From contig CAYYPH010000001.1 of the NCBI GenBank assembly GCA_964473485.1, positions 310,001-374,000 of the forward strand: a stretch of DNA of 64,000 nt, in the 5' to 3' direction. Below, piece after piece: positions 16,544-25,080 of the stretch. The notes under the pieces are model-generated. The model was given only the letters and a program-made list of their open reading frames with translations. It did no database searches and was not told the origin of the DNA. The translations under genes and the position numbers were made by a program. The stretch is from CAIVAT01 sp964473485. Lineage in GTDB: Bacteria > Bacteroidota > Bacteroidia > Bacteroidales > FEN-979. Within the stretch, counting starts at the first letter, position 1. Each line of letters begins with the position of its first letter.

Positions 16544-17419
16544 ATGAATCGGATGAATGACATCTTTCAAGCGCAGTTAATGGAGTTCAACAGGGAGCTT
16601 CATAACCGCTACGAGGAGCGCGAGATCCGAAGTATCCTCCTCATACTGTGGGAGGAATACATCGGGTTCAGACCACACCAGTCTTTCATGATGCCTGGAT
16701 TCAAGGCTGACGATATCGATCTGAAAAAATTTGATGAGGCCCTGGCCAGTCTGAAAGAAGGTCACCCGGTACACCATATTATTAATAAGGCCTGGTTCAT
16801 GGATATGACTCTTCATGTCAATTCCGATGTGCTGATCCCCAGGAAGGAAACCGAAGAGCTTTGTTATAACATCATCCGTGATTACCGATCGATGAGAACT
16901 GAACCAAAGCGAATCATCGATATCGGCACAGGATCGGGTTGCATTGCGATTGCCATGAAGCGCGCTTTTCAGTCGGCCGGCGTTTTCGCAACCGACATTT
17001 CAGAGAAAGCCATCCGGGTGGCTGCACTCAATGCCGAACAAACCAGGTCAAGCATTAACTTCAGCCAGTATGATGTCATGAGATCAGTCGATCTTCCTTG
17101 GGAAGGGGCATTCGACCTGATAATCAGCAACCCACCCTATGTATTGGCTTCGGAAAGAGCCTTAATGCCTTCGCATGTTGCTGACCATGAGCCTATTACA
17201 GCACTTTTTGTGCCTGACGGGGACCCGCTCTGTTTTTACAGAGCCATCGGGCACCTTGCAACCCGCAAACTGGTTCCGGGGGGCGGGGTATATTTCGAGA
17301 TCAATGAAAAATTCGGAACAGAGGTATGCACCCTGCTGGCATCACTCGGATTTTCAGATATCCTGCTGGAAAAAGACTTACAAGGAAAGGACCGGTTTGT
17401 CAGGGCTACTTCAGGATAG
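16544..17419 (+). CDS. prmC: Peptide chain release factor N5-glutamine methyltransferase
   Basis: The 291-residue protein has an N-terminal helical domain (~1-85) and a Rossmann methyltransferase domain with DIGTGSGCIAIAMK (about 126-139) for SAM binding and NPPY at 196-199, which binds the target glutamine amide. PrmC methylates the GGQ glutamine of release factors RF1 and RF2. The IPRKETEEL segment before the SAM motif is also typical. The ATG at 16544 is followed by a second ATG at 16553, and either could serve. The gene overlaps the convergent DUF3298 gene by 14 bp at its 3' end. Confidence 0.92.
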   Translation: MNRMNDIFQAQLMEFNRELHNRYEEREIRSILLILWEEYIGFRPHQSFMMPGFKADDIDLKKFDEALASLKEGHPVHHIINKAWFMDMTLHVNSDVLIPRKETEELCYNIIRDYRSMRTEPKRIIDIGTGSGCIAIAMKRAFQSAGVFATDISEKAIRVAALNAEQTRSSINFSQYDVMRSVDLPWEGAFDLIISNPPYVLASERALMPSHVADHEPITALFVPDGDPLCFYRAIGHLATRKLVPGGGVYFEINEKFGTEVCTLLASLGFSDILLEKDLQGKDRFVRATSG

Positions 17420-18512
17420 CCGCTAATTCTGAATGAGTTAGAAAAATTTCGGTCGAACCAAAAGAATATGGGGCAATCTCATACTGGTTATAGACAAATC
17501 CCATCCCGTTCGGGTTGATATAAAAGTTTTCGGTTGGCTGTATCACATCCGTGAAATATCCGTTATCGGTCAACCGGGCATTGGCCGGAATTGAAGTCAT
17601 CCGGTGCAATTTGTCGGTAAGCATCGCAGCCAATTTTTGTTCATAACCGTTCTTAAAGATATCTTTCAGCCTGATTTGTGACCCTTTATGCAGGTCGACC
17701 GTGAAGAACTCCTGGGTCTCCATGCCATGTGCGCCGCCAGTAAAGGAATATGTGAGGACCATCAAGGTAACTTTGCTCTCTTTGTTCGAATAAACATGCA
17801 GGTACTTCATGAGTTCCCAGTCAAATCCTGCGCCTACGGCTTCCCTGGTCAGTGGTTGATTGGTGTTGACGTAATCAGCGAAATAATCCTTCACAATTTC
17901 ACTTAGTAGTGCTTGAAAACTTTTGGGAGTTCGTTTGTTCTCGCCATACACCTTCGTGATCAAGGCATTCAGAGTGTCGATCCGCAACAGTGGTGTCCCT
18001 GATTCCGCCTCCGCAATAGCCAGGTTCACCCTTGCCCTGGGACTCTTTTTATCGGTAATTAACGTTTTATGGTCTGACAAGTAATAAATCCTGAATCGGG
18101 CTGAGCCGGTTGGATAGTATTCAACGGGAAGGAATGAGAGTGTATTGCCGTTCTGCCTGAGGGTCCATTTTACAGAGGAAATATCGTCTGGTTTGAGTTG
18201 GCCTGAAATGACCGGCCCCTTGTCGTCGTTCCACTCCCTGAGTGTGAAATCTCCCCTGCGGCTAACTTTCCCGTAAACCATCCTGGTTCGTCTGTCGGAC
18301 AACCCGTTTCCAGACTTCTCTTCTCGTGTAACCGTGTAAAAACACTCCCCGAAAAGGCTGTCACGGACCATTACAAGGCTGAGATTCACGATTAAATTCT
18401 GGTTTATCTTTCCACTGATCCGAAAATAACGGCCCTCCGAAACTGTCTGCTCCGCCGTAACGGTCGCTGACAGTAGTGTGATAAACGAAATAATCAGACC
18501 CAATCGCCTCAT
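17406..18512 (-). CDS. Exported DUF3298/RsiV-like protein
   Basis: The protein has 368 residues with an N-terminal signal peptide (MRRLGLIISFITLLSATVTA). The C-terminal half contains TYSFTGGAHGMETQEFFTVDL and a predicted ligand-binding region with LTHSELAAILK at the end, typical of DUF3298 domains found in RsiV and PdaC relatives. In RsiV this domain binds lysozyme, but no such role can be assumed here. The frame extends upstream to 18641 into the next gene; I chose the ATG at 18512 because it starts the signal peptide and leaves a 13-bp gap to the PLP-protein gene. It is probably periplasmic or surface-exposed. The function is unknown. Confidence 0.75.
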   Translation of the reverse strand: MRRLGLIISFITLLSATVTAEQTVSEGRYFRISGKINQNLIVNLSLVMVRDSLFGECFYTVTREEKSGNGLSDRRTRMVYGKVSRRGDFTLREWNDDKGPVISGQLKPDDISSVKWTLRQNGNTLSFLPVEYYPTGSARFRIYYLSDHKTLITDKKSPRARVNLAIAEAESGTPLLRIDTLNALITKVYGENKRTPKSFQALLSEIVKDYFADYVNTNQPLTREAVGAGFDWELMKYLHVYSNKESKVTLMVLTYSFTGGAHGMETQEFFTVDLHKGSQIRLKDIFKNGYEQKLAAMLTDKLHRMTSIPANARLTDNGYFTDVIQPTENFYINPNGMGFVYNQYEIAPYSFGSTEIFLTHSELAAILK

Positions 18513-18525
18513 AGTACTCCTTTTC

Positions 18526-19188
18526 CTAACGTGTTCCAAAAATGGTTGTACCAATGCGAACCATCGTACTTCCTTCTGATACAGCGATTTTGTAATCGCC
18601 CGACATGCCCAGCGAAATTTCGCAGAATGTGCCTGTATCACTGAAATAGTGCTTTTTAAGATGAGTAAAAATTCCTGACAGGGCTTTCATCTCCTGCCTG
18701 ACCAGTGCCTCATCGTCAACAAAAGATGCCATTCCCATCACCCCGCAAATCCGTATATTATTAAAACATTGATAATCATTTGATTCTAAAAGATCACAAG
18801 CCTCGTTCAGGTTTAAACCAAATTTAGTCTCTTCAGTTGCGATGTGAAATTGAAGAAGGCAGTCTATGATCCTGGCGCATTTCGCAGCCTCCTTATCAAC
18901 CTCCTTGAGCAGGCGAATGCTGTCGATACTATGGATCATCCGGATGAATGGAACCAGGTACCTGACTTTATTGGTCTGCAGGTGCCCGATAAAGTGCCAG
19001 TCAATATCACCCGGCAACAATGGATATTTCCGGATCAGATCCTGTACCTTGTTTTCACCGAAAAGTCTCTGCCCGGCCTGGTATGCTTCCCGGATCGTTT
19101 CTGTTGTCTGGTTCTTCGAAACAGCGATCAGTTTCACCCGCGGTGGCAGTTCAGTTCTGAGCTTATAAAGATTTTCGGTAATATTCAC
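18526..19188 (-). CDS. YggS-type pyridoxal phosphate homeostasis protein
   Basis: The 220-residue protein is a TIM-barrel PLP binder. KLIAVSKNQTTETIREAYQAGQRLFGENKVQD contains the Schiff-base Lys in the AVSK motif, WHFIGHLQTNK is the family signature, and LGMSGDYKIAVSEGSTMVRIGTTIFG forms the PLP phosphate loop. These proteins keep free PLP low and influence amino-acid balance; they have no known catalytic reaction. It is divergent from the LtaS-like gene (76 bp between starts) and 13 bp upstream of the DUF3298 gene, probably cotranscribed with it. Confidence 0.92.
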   Translation of the reverse strand: MNITENLYKLRTELPPRVKLIAVSKNQTTETIREAYQAGQRLFGENKVQDLIRKYPLLPGDIDWHFIGHLQTNKVRYLVPFIRMIHSIDSIRLLKEVDKEAAKCARIIDCLLQFHIATEETKFGLNLNEACDLLESNDYQCFNNIRICGVMGMASFVDDEALVRQEMKALSGIFTHLKKHYFSDTGTFCEISLGMSGDYKIAVSEGSTMVRIGTTIFGTR

Positions 19189-19219
19189 CAGGGTCAGATT
19201 TGCCGGACAAAATTACAAA

Positions 19220-19250
19220 TTTGTCAGTTATCAGCGGAGACGTACCTTTG
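19220..19250 (+). promoter_or_regulatory. Bacteroidota-type promoter (TTTG-N19-TACCTTTG)
   Basis: TTTG at 19220-19223, a 19-bp spacer, and TACCTTTG at 19243-19250 match the primary sigma (ABfA) consensus. They end 14 bp before the ATG of the LtaS-like gene, implying a leader of only ~8-10 nt. The -33 element sits inside a short inverted repeat GACAAA/TTTGTC (19206-19225). Confidence 0.7.
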
Positions 19251-19264
19251 CATTTTCCATTGAC

Positions 19265-21127
19265 ATGAAACGAATCCTGAAATCCTTTCTCTTACAGATC
19301 CTGTTCTGGATGTTCCTGTTCATCCTGACCAGGGCTGTTTTCCTGGTGTTTCACCTGCAATTGCTGGTCATCGAGAAGATCCCTTTCGGAGAGGTAATCA
19401 GCGTTTTTCTGTATGGGCTTAAACTCGATCTTGCAACGGCCTGTTACTTTATGCTGATCCCGTTCCTGATCCTTACCATTCAGTCGTTCAGACCATTTTT
19501 ACTGCTGACCCGGATCAACCAGTGGTATACCTATATTCTGACTGTGTTTTATGTTTTTGCCGCCACCGGCGAAACGGGTATATATGCCGAATGGAAAACC
19601 AAGCTCACCTACAAAGTAATCAAATACCTTGCAAACCCATCGGAGATCTACAATTCGGCAGAAACCGGGCAGTTTTTCCTTCTTTTGTTGATTTTCCTTG
19701 TGATATCCGCACTTGCAATATTTACCTTCAGGAGGTTTTTCTTTGTAATGATTGAAAGAAACGATGAACCTGAAAATCTTTTCCCGAAGCTGGCCTTCAT
19801 GATCATAACTCCAGGACTGTTGTTTCTTGGCCTGCGGGGAGGATGGCAGCAGATCCCCATTAACCAGAGTGAATCCTACTTTTCACGGTATAATATTCTG
19901 AACCTTTCCGCTGTCAACACCGCTTTTAACCTCTACATCAGCATTTTCGAGAATCTGCAGAATTTCGACCGCAATCCTTATGTTTACATGAGCCAGGAGG
20001 ATGCAGCAACCATCATGGATAAAATTTACAGGATGCCCTGCGATTCCTCGGTATCGGTTCTCAGTAACCCACGGCCAAATATTGTCATGTTCATTCTCGA
20101 AAGCTGGTCGGCCGACCTGATCGAGGATCTCGGTGGGGAACCGGGCATCACACCGGAGTTTAAAAAGCTCCAGAAAGAGGGTATCCTGTTCACCGACATT
20201 TATGCATCCGGATCAAGATCTGAACAGGCCATGGCATCCATCTTTTCGGCTTTCCCTTCACATCCGGTCAGTTCTGTCACCGTGCAGCCCGACAAGTTCG
20301 TGAAACTTCCCAGCCTGGTTCACGAGTTGAAGAATGCGGGCTACAGGAGTGCCTTTTATTTCGGCGGACAACTGATATACGGGAACATAAAGAGTTACAT
20401 CTACTTTAACCAGTTTAACAAGATCATGGAGATCTACGACTTTCCGAAATCGCTGCCCCAGGGTAAACTCGGAATTCACGACCAGTACACATTTCAGTAT
20501 ATGGCCGAAGATCTGGGCAAACTTGATCAGCCCTTTCTGGCCGCTATCTTCTCCCTGAGCACCCACTCCCCGTGGGATCAGCCATTCGAAAAACCGCTTA
20601 AATGGGGCGACAACGAGCAGGAATACATCAATGCGGCCTATTACACCGACCACTGCCTGGGTGTTTTTTTCCGGAAGGTTCGTTCCAGTCCATGGTACGA
20701 CAATTCCTTATTCATCATTGTTGCTGACCATAGCCATAACTCATACAGGAACTGGCACCCGCAGTCGCGCGAGTATCATCGTATCCCGATGCTGTTCCTG
20801 GGGAATGTGATCAGGGAGGAGTTCAGAGGCACTGCATGGAATCTGACCGGCAATCAGCACGACATCGCAGCAACCGTACTCAGGCAGCTGAACCTTGACC
20901 ACACCGCATTCAGGTACAGCAAAGACCTTTTGAACAGCTGCACGCCTCCCTTTGCTTACTATACCACTGAGGACGGGGTGGGGTGGGTCTCGCCCCGGGG
21001 TTATTACACTTTCGAAACCGGGCCCGCCTATTATTACTGGTGGACCACGCCCAACCTTGCCGATTCAGTGATACGCGAAGGAAAAGCATACCTGCAGACC
21101 GTATTCTCCGACTACCTGGAAGAATAA
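19265..21127 (+). CDS. LtaS-like membrane sulfatase-fold phosphotransferase
   Basis: The 620-residue protein has about five N-terminal membrane helices (residues ~5-205) and a periplasmic alkaline-phosphatase/sulfatase-fold domain (~265-600). Metal and active-site segments are LESWSADL (~276-283), GSRSEQAMASI (~316, where LtaS has its Thr nucleophile, here probably Ser) and VADHSHN (~486, Asp-His metal ligands). Relatives transfer glycerol phosphate or phosphoethanolamine to envelope glycans or lipids. A Gram-negative host makes true lipoteichoic acid unlikely, so lipid A, capsule or glycan decoration is the inference. It has its own promoter and converges with the DUF1015 gene. Confidence 0.85.
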   Translation: MKRILKSFLLQILFWMFLFILTRAVFLVFHLQLLVIEKIPFGEVISVFLYGLKLDLATACYFMLIPFLILTIQSFRPFLLLTRINQWYTYILTVFYVFAATGETGIYAEWKTKLTYKVIKYLANPSEIYNSAETGQFFLLLLIFLVISALAIFTFRRFFFVMIERNDEPENLFPKLAFMIITPGLLFLGLRGGWQQIPINQSESYFSRYNILNLSAVNTAFNLYISIFENLQNFDRNPYVYMSQEDAATIMDKIYRMPCDSSVSVLSNPRPNIVMFILESWSADLIEDLGGEPGITPEFKKLQKEGILFTDIYASGSRSEQAMASIFSAFPSHPVSSVTVQPDKFVKLPSLVHELKNAGYRSAFYFGGQLIYGNIKSYIYFNQFNKIMEIYDFPKSLPQGKLGIHDQYTFQYMAEDLGKLDQPFLAAIFSLSTHSPWDQPFEKPLKWGDNEQEYINAAYYTDHCLGVFFRKVRSSPWYDNSLFIIVADHSHNSYRNWHPQSREYHRIPMLFLGNVIREEFRGTAWNLTGNQHDIAATVLRQLNLDHTAFRYSKDLLNSCTPPFAYYTTEDGVGWVSPRGYYTFETGPAYYYWWTTPNLADSVIREGKAYLQTVFSDYLEE

Positions 21128-21150
21128 AAAAAAAGCCACCCGAAGGCAGC
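21126..21150 (-). terminator. Rho-independent terminator of the serine/DUF1015 operon
   Basis: Read on the minus strand, GCTGCC-TTCG-GGTGGC (six pairs including two G-U) forms a UUCG-capped hairpin at 21150-21135, followed by nine Ts (21134-21126). It starts 25 bp after the DUF1015 stop. On the plus strand the stem is mismatched and lacks a T-run, so it works in one direction. Confidence 0.75.
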
Positions 21151-21174
21151 CTTTAGGCATTTCAGTGCATTGGA

Positions 21175-22422
21175 TCAATCGAGCAGGTGTACCACCAGCC
21201 CCGACCGGAGTTTGGGTTCGAACCAGGTAGTTTTCGGGGGCATGATGTTCCCGGAATCCGCGATGTCGATCAGTTGTTTCATCGACACGGGATAAAGGGC
21301 AAACGCGGCTTTCATCTCTCCGCTGTCGACCCTTTTGACAAGTTCACCAAGTCCCCTGATGCCGCCAACAAAATCGATGCGGTTTGAGGTCCGTAGATCT
21401 TTGATCCCAAGGATCTTGTCGAGTACCAACTTCGAAAGTATGGTGACATCAAGCACACCGATGGGATCCAGATCGTCGTAGGTTCCGGGCCTGGCTGTCA
21501 GGGAATACCACGTCCCACCAAGGTACATCCCGAAATTGTGAAGCCCGGTGGGTTTAAAGATCTCATTGCCCTTCTCCTCAATCACGAAGACCTGCCCGAG
21601 TGCTTTCAGAAATTCTGATACAGAAAGTCCGTTCAGATCTTTGACCACACGGTTGTAGTCGATGATCGATAACTGGTTGTCGGGAAAATGCACCGCCAGA
21701 AAATAATTATACTCCTCGGCGCCTGTATGACCCGGATTTTTCATTTTTTTCTCATTACCTACAAGCGCCGCTGCCGCTGTGCGGTGATGTCCGTCGGCCA
21801 CATAGGTATAGGGTATCGCTTCAAACAATTTAACGATACGGTCAATAACCGGCTGGTCACTGATTACCCAGAAGTGATGTCCAACTCCGTCTGCAGCCGT
21901 AAAATCATAGACTGGTGAATTGGCCCCGACAAATTTTTCAACGATCGCATCCAGTTCACCAACGGCAGGGTAAGTAAAGAAGACCGGCTCCATATTGGCA
22001 TTGGTAATGCGAACATGCTTCATCCGGTCCTCCTCTTTATCTTTCCTCGTCAATTCATGCTTTTTGATCACGCCTGTCATATAATCCGAAACGCCGGCAC
22101 AACCGACAATCCCATACTGGGTTTTACCGTTCATCGTCTGGGCATAAATGTATAGTAATTCCCGGTCGTCAGGCACAAGCCAGCCATCGCTTACAAACTT
22201 GTCGAAATTCTCCCTGGCCTTGTCGTAAACGGGCTGCGAATGAATATCCACCGATTCCGGCAGGTCAATTTCTGGTTTAATGATGTGCAGGAGGGAATAA
22301 GGGTTTCCGCTGGCCTCTTCCCGGGCCTCCTGCGAATTCAGCACATCATAAGGTCTTGAGGCCAGTTGCTTAACAATACCAGCAGGCGGACGTAGTCCCC
22401 TGAAAGGTTTAAGAATTGCCAT
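21175..22422 (-). CDS. DUF1015 family protein
   Basis: The 415-residue protein begins with PFRGLRPP and continues RPYDVLNSQEAR, the standard DUF1015 start. It also contains YVADGHHRTAAAA, the most conserved block of the family, and a late GIKDLRTSNRIDFVGG. Its biochemical role is undefined; in many Bacteroidota it lies with serA and serC, as here, which suggests a link to serine or phosphoserine metabolism. The His-His-Arg block and acidic residues hint at a hydrolase or phosphatase, but this is inference. It is the last gene before a strong minus-strand terminator. Confidence 0.85.
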   Translation of the reverse strand: MAILKPFRGLRPPAGIVKQLASRPYDVLNSQEAREEASGNPYSLLHIIKPEIDLPESVDIHSQPVYDKARENFDKFVSDGWLVPDDRELLYIYAQTMNGKTQYGIVGCAGVSDYMTGVIKKHELTRKDKEEDRMKHVRITNANMEPVFFTYPAVGELDAIVEKFVGANSPVYDFTAADGVGHHFWVISDQPVIDRIVKLFEAIPYTYVADGHHRTAAAALVGNEKKMKNPGHTGAEEYNYFLAVHFPDNQLSIIDYNRVVKDLNGLSVSEFLKALGQVFVIEEKGNEIFKPTGLHNFGMYLGGTWYSLTARPGTYDDLDPIGVLDVTILSKLVLDKILGIKDLRTSNRIDFVGGIRGLGELVKRVDSGEMKAAFALYPVSMKQLIDIADSGNIMPPKTTWFEPKLRSGLVVHLLD

Positions 22423-22471
22423 AAAGATAAGTTAATTAATTCGATACATTCGGTAAAGGGAACTGACTGCG

Positions 22472-22897
22472 CTAATCGTTGAGATCATCATCGTCGAGCT
22501 CACCAGGTTTGACGCTGCGCTGAAGCGAACCAATCAGCGCACCTATCATTTTTGTCATCTCCATGAGGTGATTCTTAGAATTGTCGAATTCACTCCCGGA
22601 AATAAATGAACGGCTTTGGGCCACGGTGGAAAGAACAACACACTCTCGAACCGAACTTTTAGCCATTTTAAGGTAGTAAACAAACTGACTTTTATTTCTG
22701 GATGAGCCTTCTGCAATATTTAATGCAATCCCGTGGGCAGAGCTCAGAAAACGGTCAAAAAACGATTTCATGAAAGGATCGTTTGAAGTGTTCTTCGCCA
22801 TTAAATATACCCAATCGATATATTCGAGCGCCTTGTGGTAGATTCTCAAATCTTCAAATCTGAAGAAAGTACTGGGTTTTTCGTGTTCGTTTTCCAT
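22472..22897 (-). CDS. Four-helix bundle protein (S23/23S-rRNA IVS family)
   Basis: The 141-residue protein contains FEDLRIYHKALEYIDWVY near the start, then SAHGIALNIAEGSSRNKSQFVYYLKMAKSSVRECVVLSTVA in the middle. This is the typical four-helix bundle sequence first described for open reading frames within 23S rRNA intervening sequences. The family's function is unknown. Here it is a stand-alone chromosomal gene between serA and DUF1015 on the same strand, with no rRNA nearby. The C-terminus is acidic (ELDDDDLND). It is probably cotranscribed with the serine genes. Confidence 0.85.
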   Translation of the reverse strand: MENEHEKPSTFFRFEDLRIYHKALEYIDWVYLMAKNTSNDPFMKSFFDRFLSSAHGIALNIAEGSSRNKSQFVYYLKMAKSSVRECVVLSTVAQSRSFISGSEFDNSKNHLMEMTKMIGALIGSLQRSVKPGELDDDDLND

Positions 22898-22927
22898 GGG
22901 TTAGCTCATTAAGTGGATAAATATTTT

Positions 22928-23851
22928 CTATTTATTTACCTGAAAAGTCCTGTTACCGGTATTAAGAAAACCTACGATCTGTTTTGCTGCAGCAATGCCT
23001 GCATTGATATTTGCTTCCTCGGTCTGGGCTCCCATTTTTTTCGGGGTACAGAAGAATTTGGCCTTGAAGTTTGCCTCAATTTCTGCCTTATTGGTTGGTT
23101 CCACATCGGAAAGATATCCGAAATCCTTGCGTTCCTGGAACATTCTGAGCAAATCGGCTTCATGAATCACCTCTGCGCGTGCAGTGTTGACAAGACAGGC
23201 CGGTGTTGGCATCTTTGAAAGCAGTTCAAAGTTGATGGACTGTTTTGTCTGGCTGTTGGCAGGGATATGCAACGATATATAATTGCATGTTGAGTAAAGT
23301 TCTGCGGCAGTTTCAATCCATTTCACACCGTCTTTTTCAATTTCCGACTTCTGTATAAAAGGATCAAAGGCGAATACTTCCATGCCAAATCCCTTCGCGA
23401 TGCGGGCGACATTCTTTCCTACGTATCCATAGGCATGAATGCCAAGCTTTTTACCGTATAGCTCATAACCGGATTTGCCATTGTAGAAATTACGTGCGTA
23501 ATATACCATCATACCCAAAGCCAGTTCAGCGACTGCGTTGGAGTTCTGGCCCGGGGTGTTCATGGCCACTACGCCTTTGGCCGTTGCCGCCTGCAGGTCT
23601 ATGTTGTCGTATCCGGCACCGGCCCTGACAACGATTTTAAGATTCTTCCCTGCATCAATCACCGCCTTGTCGGCTTTGTCACTACGGATAATCACCGCAT
23701 CCACATCGGCCACTGCCTTGATGAAGTCATCCTGGCTGGTGTAATTCTCCAGCAGCACCAGTTCGAAACCGGCCTCTTCCACCACTTTTCGTATTCCCTT
23801 CACCGCAACCGGTGCAAAGGGCTTATCGGTGGCAACCAATACTTTTGTCAT
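22928..23851 (-). CDS. serA: D-3-phosphoglycerate dehydrogenase, lysine (type IIIK) variant
   Basis: The 307-residue D-2-hydroxyacid dehydrogenase has no ACT domain. It has GAGYDNIDLQAA for substrate binding, YGYVGKNVARIA for NAD binding, and NTARAEVIHEADL near the catalytic Arg/Glu region. The usual catalytic His segment (TPHxGGxT) reads TPKKMGAQT, so a Lys near residue 270 replaces His. This is the lysine-type PGDH known from Entamoeba histolytica and Bacteroides. It oxidises 3-phosphoglycerate to phosphohydroxypyruvate, the first step of serine synthesis. The ATG at 23851 is chosen over the longer frame because it gives MTKVLVATDKPF. The gene is 48 bp downstream of serC. Confidence 0.9.
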   Translation of the reverse strand: MTKVLVATDKPFAPVAVKGIRKVVEEAGFELVLLENYTSQDDFIKAVADVDAVIIRSDKADKAVIDAGKNLKIVVRAGAGYDNIDLQAATAKGVVAMNTPGQNSNAVAELALGMMVYYARNFYNGKSGYELYGKKLGIHAYGYVGKNVARIAKGFGMEVFAFDPFIQKSEIEKDGVKWIETAAELYSTCNYISLHIPANSQTKQSINFELLSKMPTPACLVNTARAEVIHEADLLRMFQERKDFGYLSDVEPTNKAEIEANFKAKFFCTPKKMGAQTEEANINAGIAAAKQIVGFLNTGNRTFQVNK

Positions 23852-23899
23852 AGGAATACAATTTAAGCCGGGCATCCCGACAGGCTGCCCGGAAGGTTT

Positions 23900-24973
23900 T
23901 TAATTATTCTTTTCAAAATCAGCCATTGCCTCCACCAGGGCCTGTACACTTTCATACGGCATGGCATTGTAAACCGATGCGCGGAATCCTCCCACCGACC
24001 GGTGACCTTTAATACCAATCATTCCCCTGGTCTTGGCAAATTCCATGAAAGCATCCTCCTTATCTTTGTACTGCTCCTTCATGACAAAGCAGATATTCAT
24101 CAACGAACGGGAATCCTTCTCAACCGTACCAACAAACATCTTGCTGTTATCGATGGCGTCATATAACAGGTTTGCTTTCCTGATATTCATCTCCTGTACC
24201 GCCTTGACTCCCCCGAGGTTCTTAATCCAGCGCAGCGTTTCAAGACAGGTGTAAATGGCAAAAACAGGCGGGGTGTTATAAAGTGAAGGTTCTTTCAGAT
24301 GTGTGGGATACTGCAGCATGGTTGGTACCTTTCGCACGGCTTTCGCTGCGATCTCCTCCTTGATGATGACAAACGTAACTCCTGCAGGGCCGAGGTTCTT
24401 TTGCGCTCCGCCATAAATGAGATCGTACTTTGAAACATCAACCGGACGGCTCAGTATGTCTGAAGACATATCGGCAAATAAAGGCACTGGACTGTCGATA
24501 TCGTGTTTTATTTCCGAACCATATATTGTATTATTGGTGGTGATGTGGAAATAATCTGCATCGGTGGGAATGGTATATGACTTCGGGATATAAGTAAAAT
24601 TTTTGTCGGCTGACGAGGCCACAACATCTACTTCACCGAAGAATTTTGCCTCTTTGATGGCTTTCTGCGCCCAAACTCCGGTTTCGAGATAGGCTGCTTT
24701 TTTTCCAAGGAAATTGTATGGGATCATACAGAATTGCATACTTGCACCACCACCCAGGAAAATGACCTGGTAACCGGCAGGAATCTCCATAAGCTCTTTG
24801 AAGAGTGCCATGGTTTCATCGAGGATACTCTGAAAATCTTTACTCCTGTGAGAGATTTCCAACAGTGACAAACCGATTCCGTTCAGGTCCAGAATGGCTT
24901 TGGCCGAGTTCTCAACGGCAATTCGCGGCAGGATCGAAGGGCCTGCATTAAAATTATGCTTTTTCATATTCAT
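23900..24973 (-). CDS. serC: Phosphoserine aminotransferase
   Basis: The 357-residue class V aminotransferase begins KKHNFNAGPSILP, the SerC signature. It has LGGGASMQF in the phosphate-binding region and YGGAQKNLGPAG with the PLP Lys. KGHRSVGGFRASVYNAMP near the C-terminus carries the His/Arg pair that binds the phosphoserine phosphate. It converts phosphohydroxypyruvate plus glutamate to phosphoserine. ATG codons at 24973 and 24967 are both plausible. A -7 element TATATTTG (minus strand, 25030-25023) lies about 50 bp upstream. It heads the serC-serA-S23-DUF1015 operon. Confidence 0.95.
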   Translation of the reverse strand: MNMKKHNFNAGPSILPRIAVENSAKAILDLNGIGLSLLEISHRSKDFQSILDETMALFKELMEIPAGYQVIFLGGGASMQFCMIPYNFLGKKAAYLETGVWAQKAIKEAKFFGEVDVVASSADKNFTYIPKSYTIPTDADYFHITTNNTIYGSEIKHDIDSPVPLFADMSSDILSRPVDVSKYDLIYGGAQKNLGPAGVTFVIIKEEIAAKAVRKVPTMLQYPTHLKEPSLYNTPPVFAIYTCLETLRWIKNLGGVKAVQEMNIRKANLLYDAIDNSKMFVGTVEKDSRSLMNICFVMKEQYKDKEDAFMEFAKTRGMIGIKGHRSVGGFRASVYNAMPYESVQALVEAMADFEKNN

Positions 24974-25022
24974 TGTATTTTATAAATGTATTTGAAGGTT
25001 TCATGCTGCAATAATACGCAAA

Positions 25023-25030
25023 CAAATATA
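25023..25030 (-). promoter_or_regulatory. -7 promoter element TATATTTG for serC
   Basis: On the minus strand this octamer is an exact TAnnTTTG match about 50 bp before the serC start. It is the same octamer as the one in front of the ncRNA at 63 kb. No good TTTG was found 19-21 bp upstream, so the -33 element is weak. Confidence 0.5.
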
Positions 25031-25080
25031 AGGATTCCAAGGAAAAATAAAAATTATTGTTCAAGAATAAACAACTAAAA

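Noticed and set aside
18513..18641. 43-residue N-terminal extension of the DUF3298 protein
   Set aside because: It lies inside the PLP-homeostasis gene; the downstream ATG begins a clear signal peptide.
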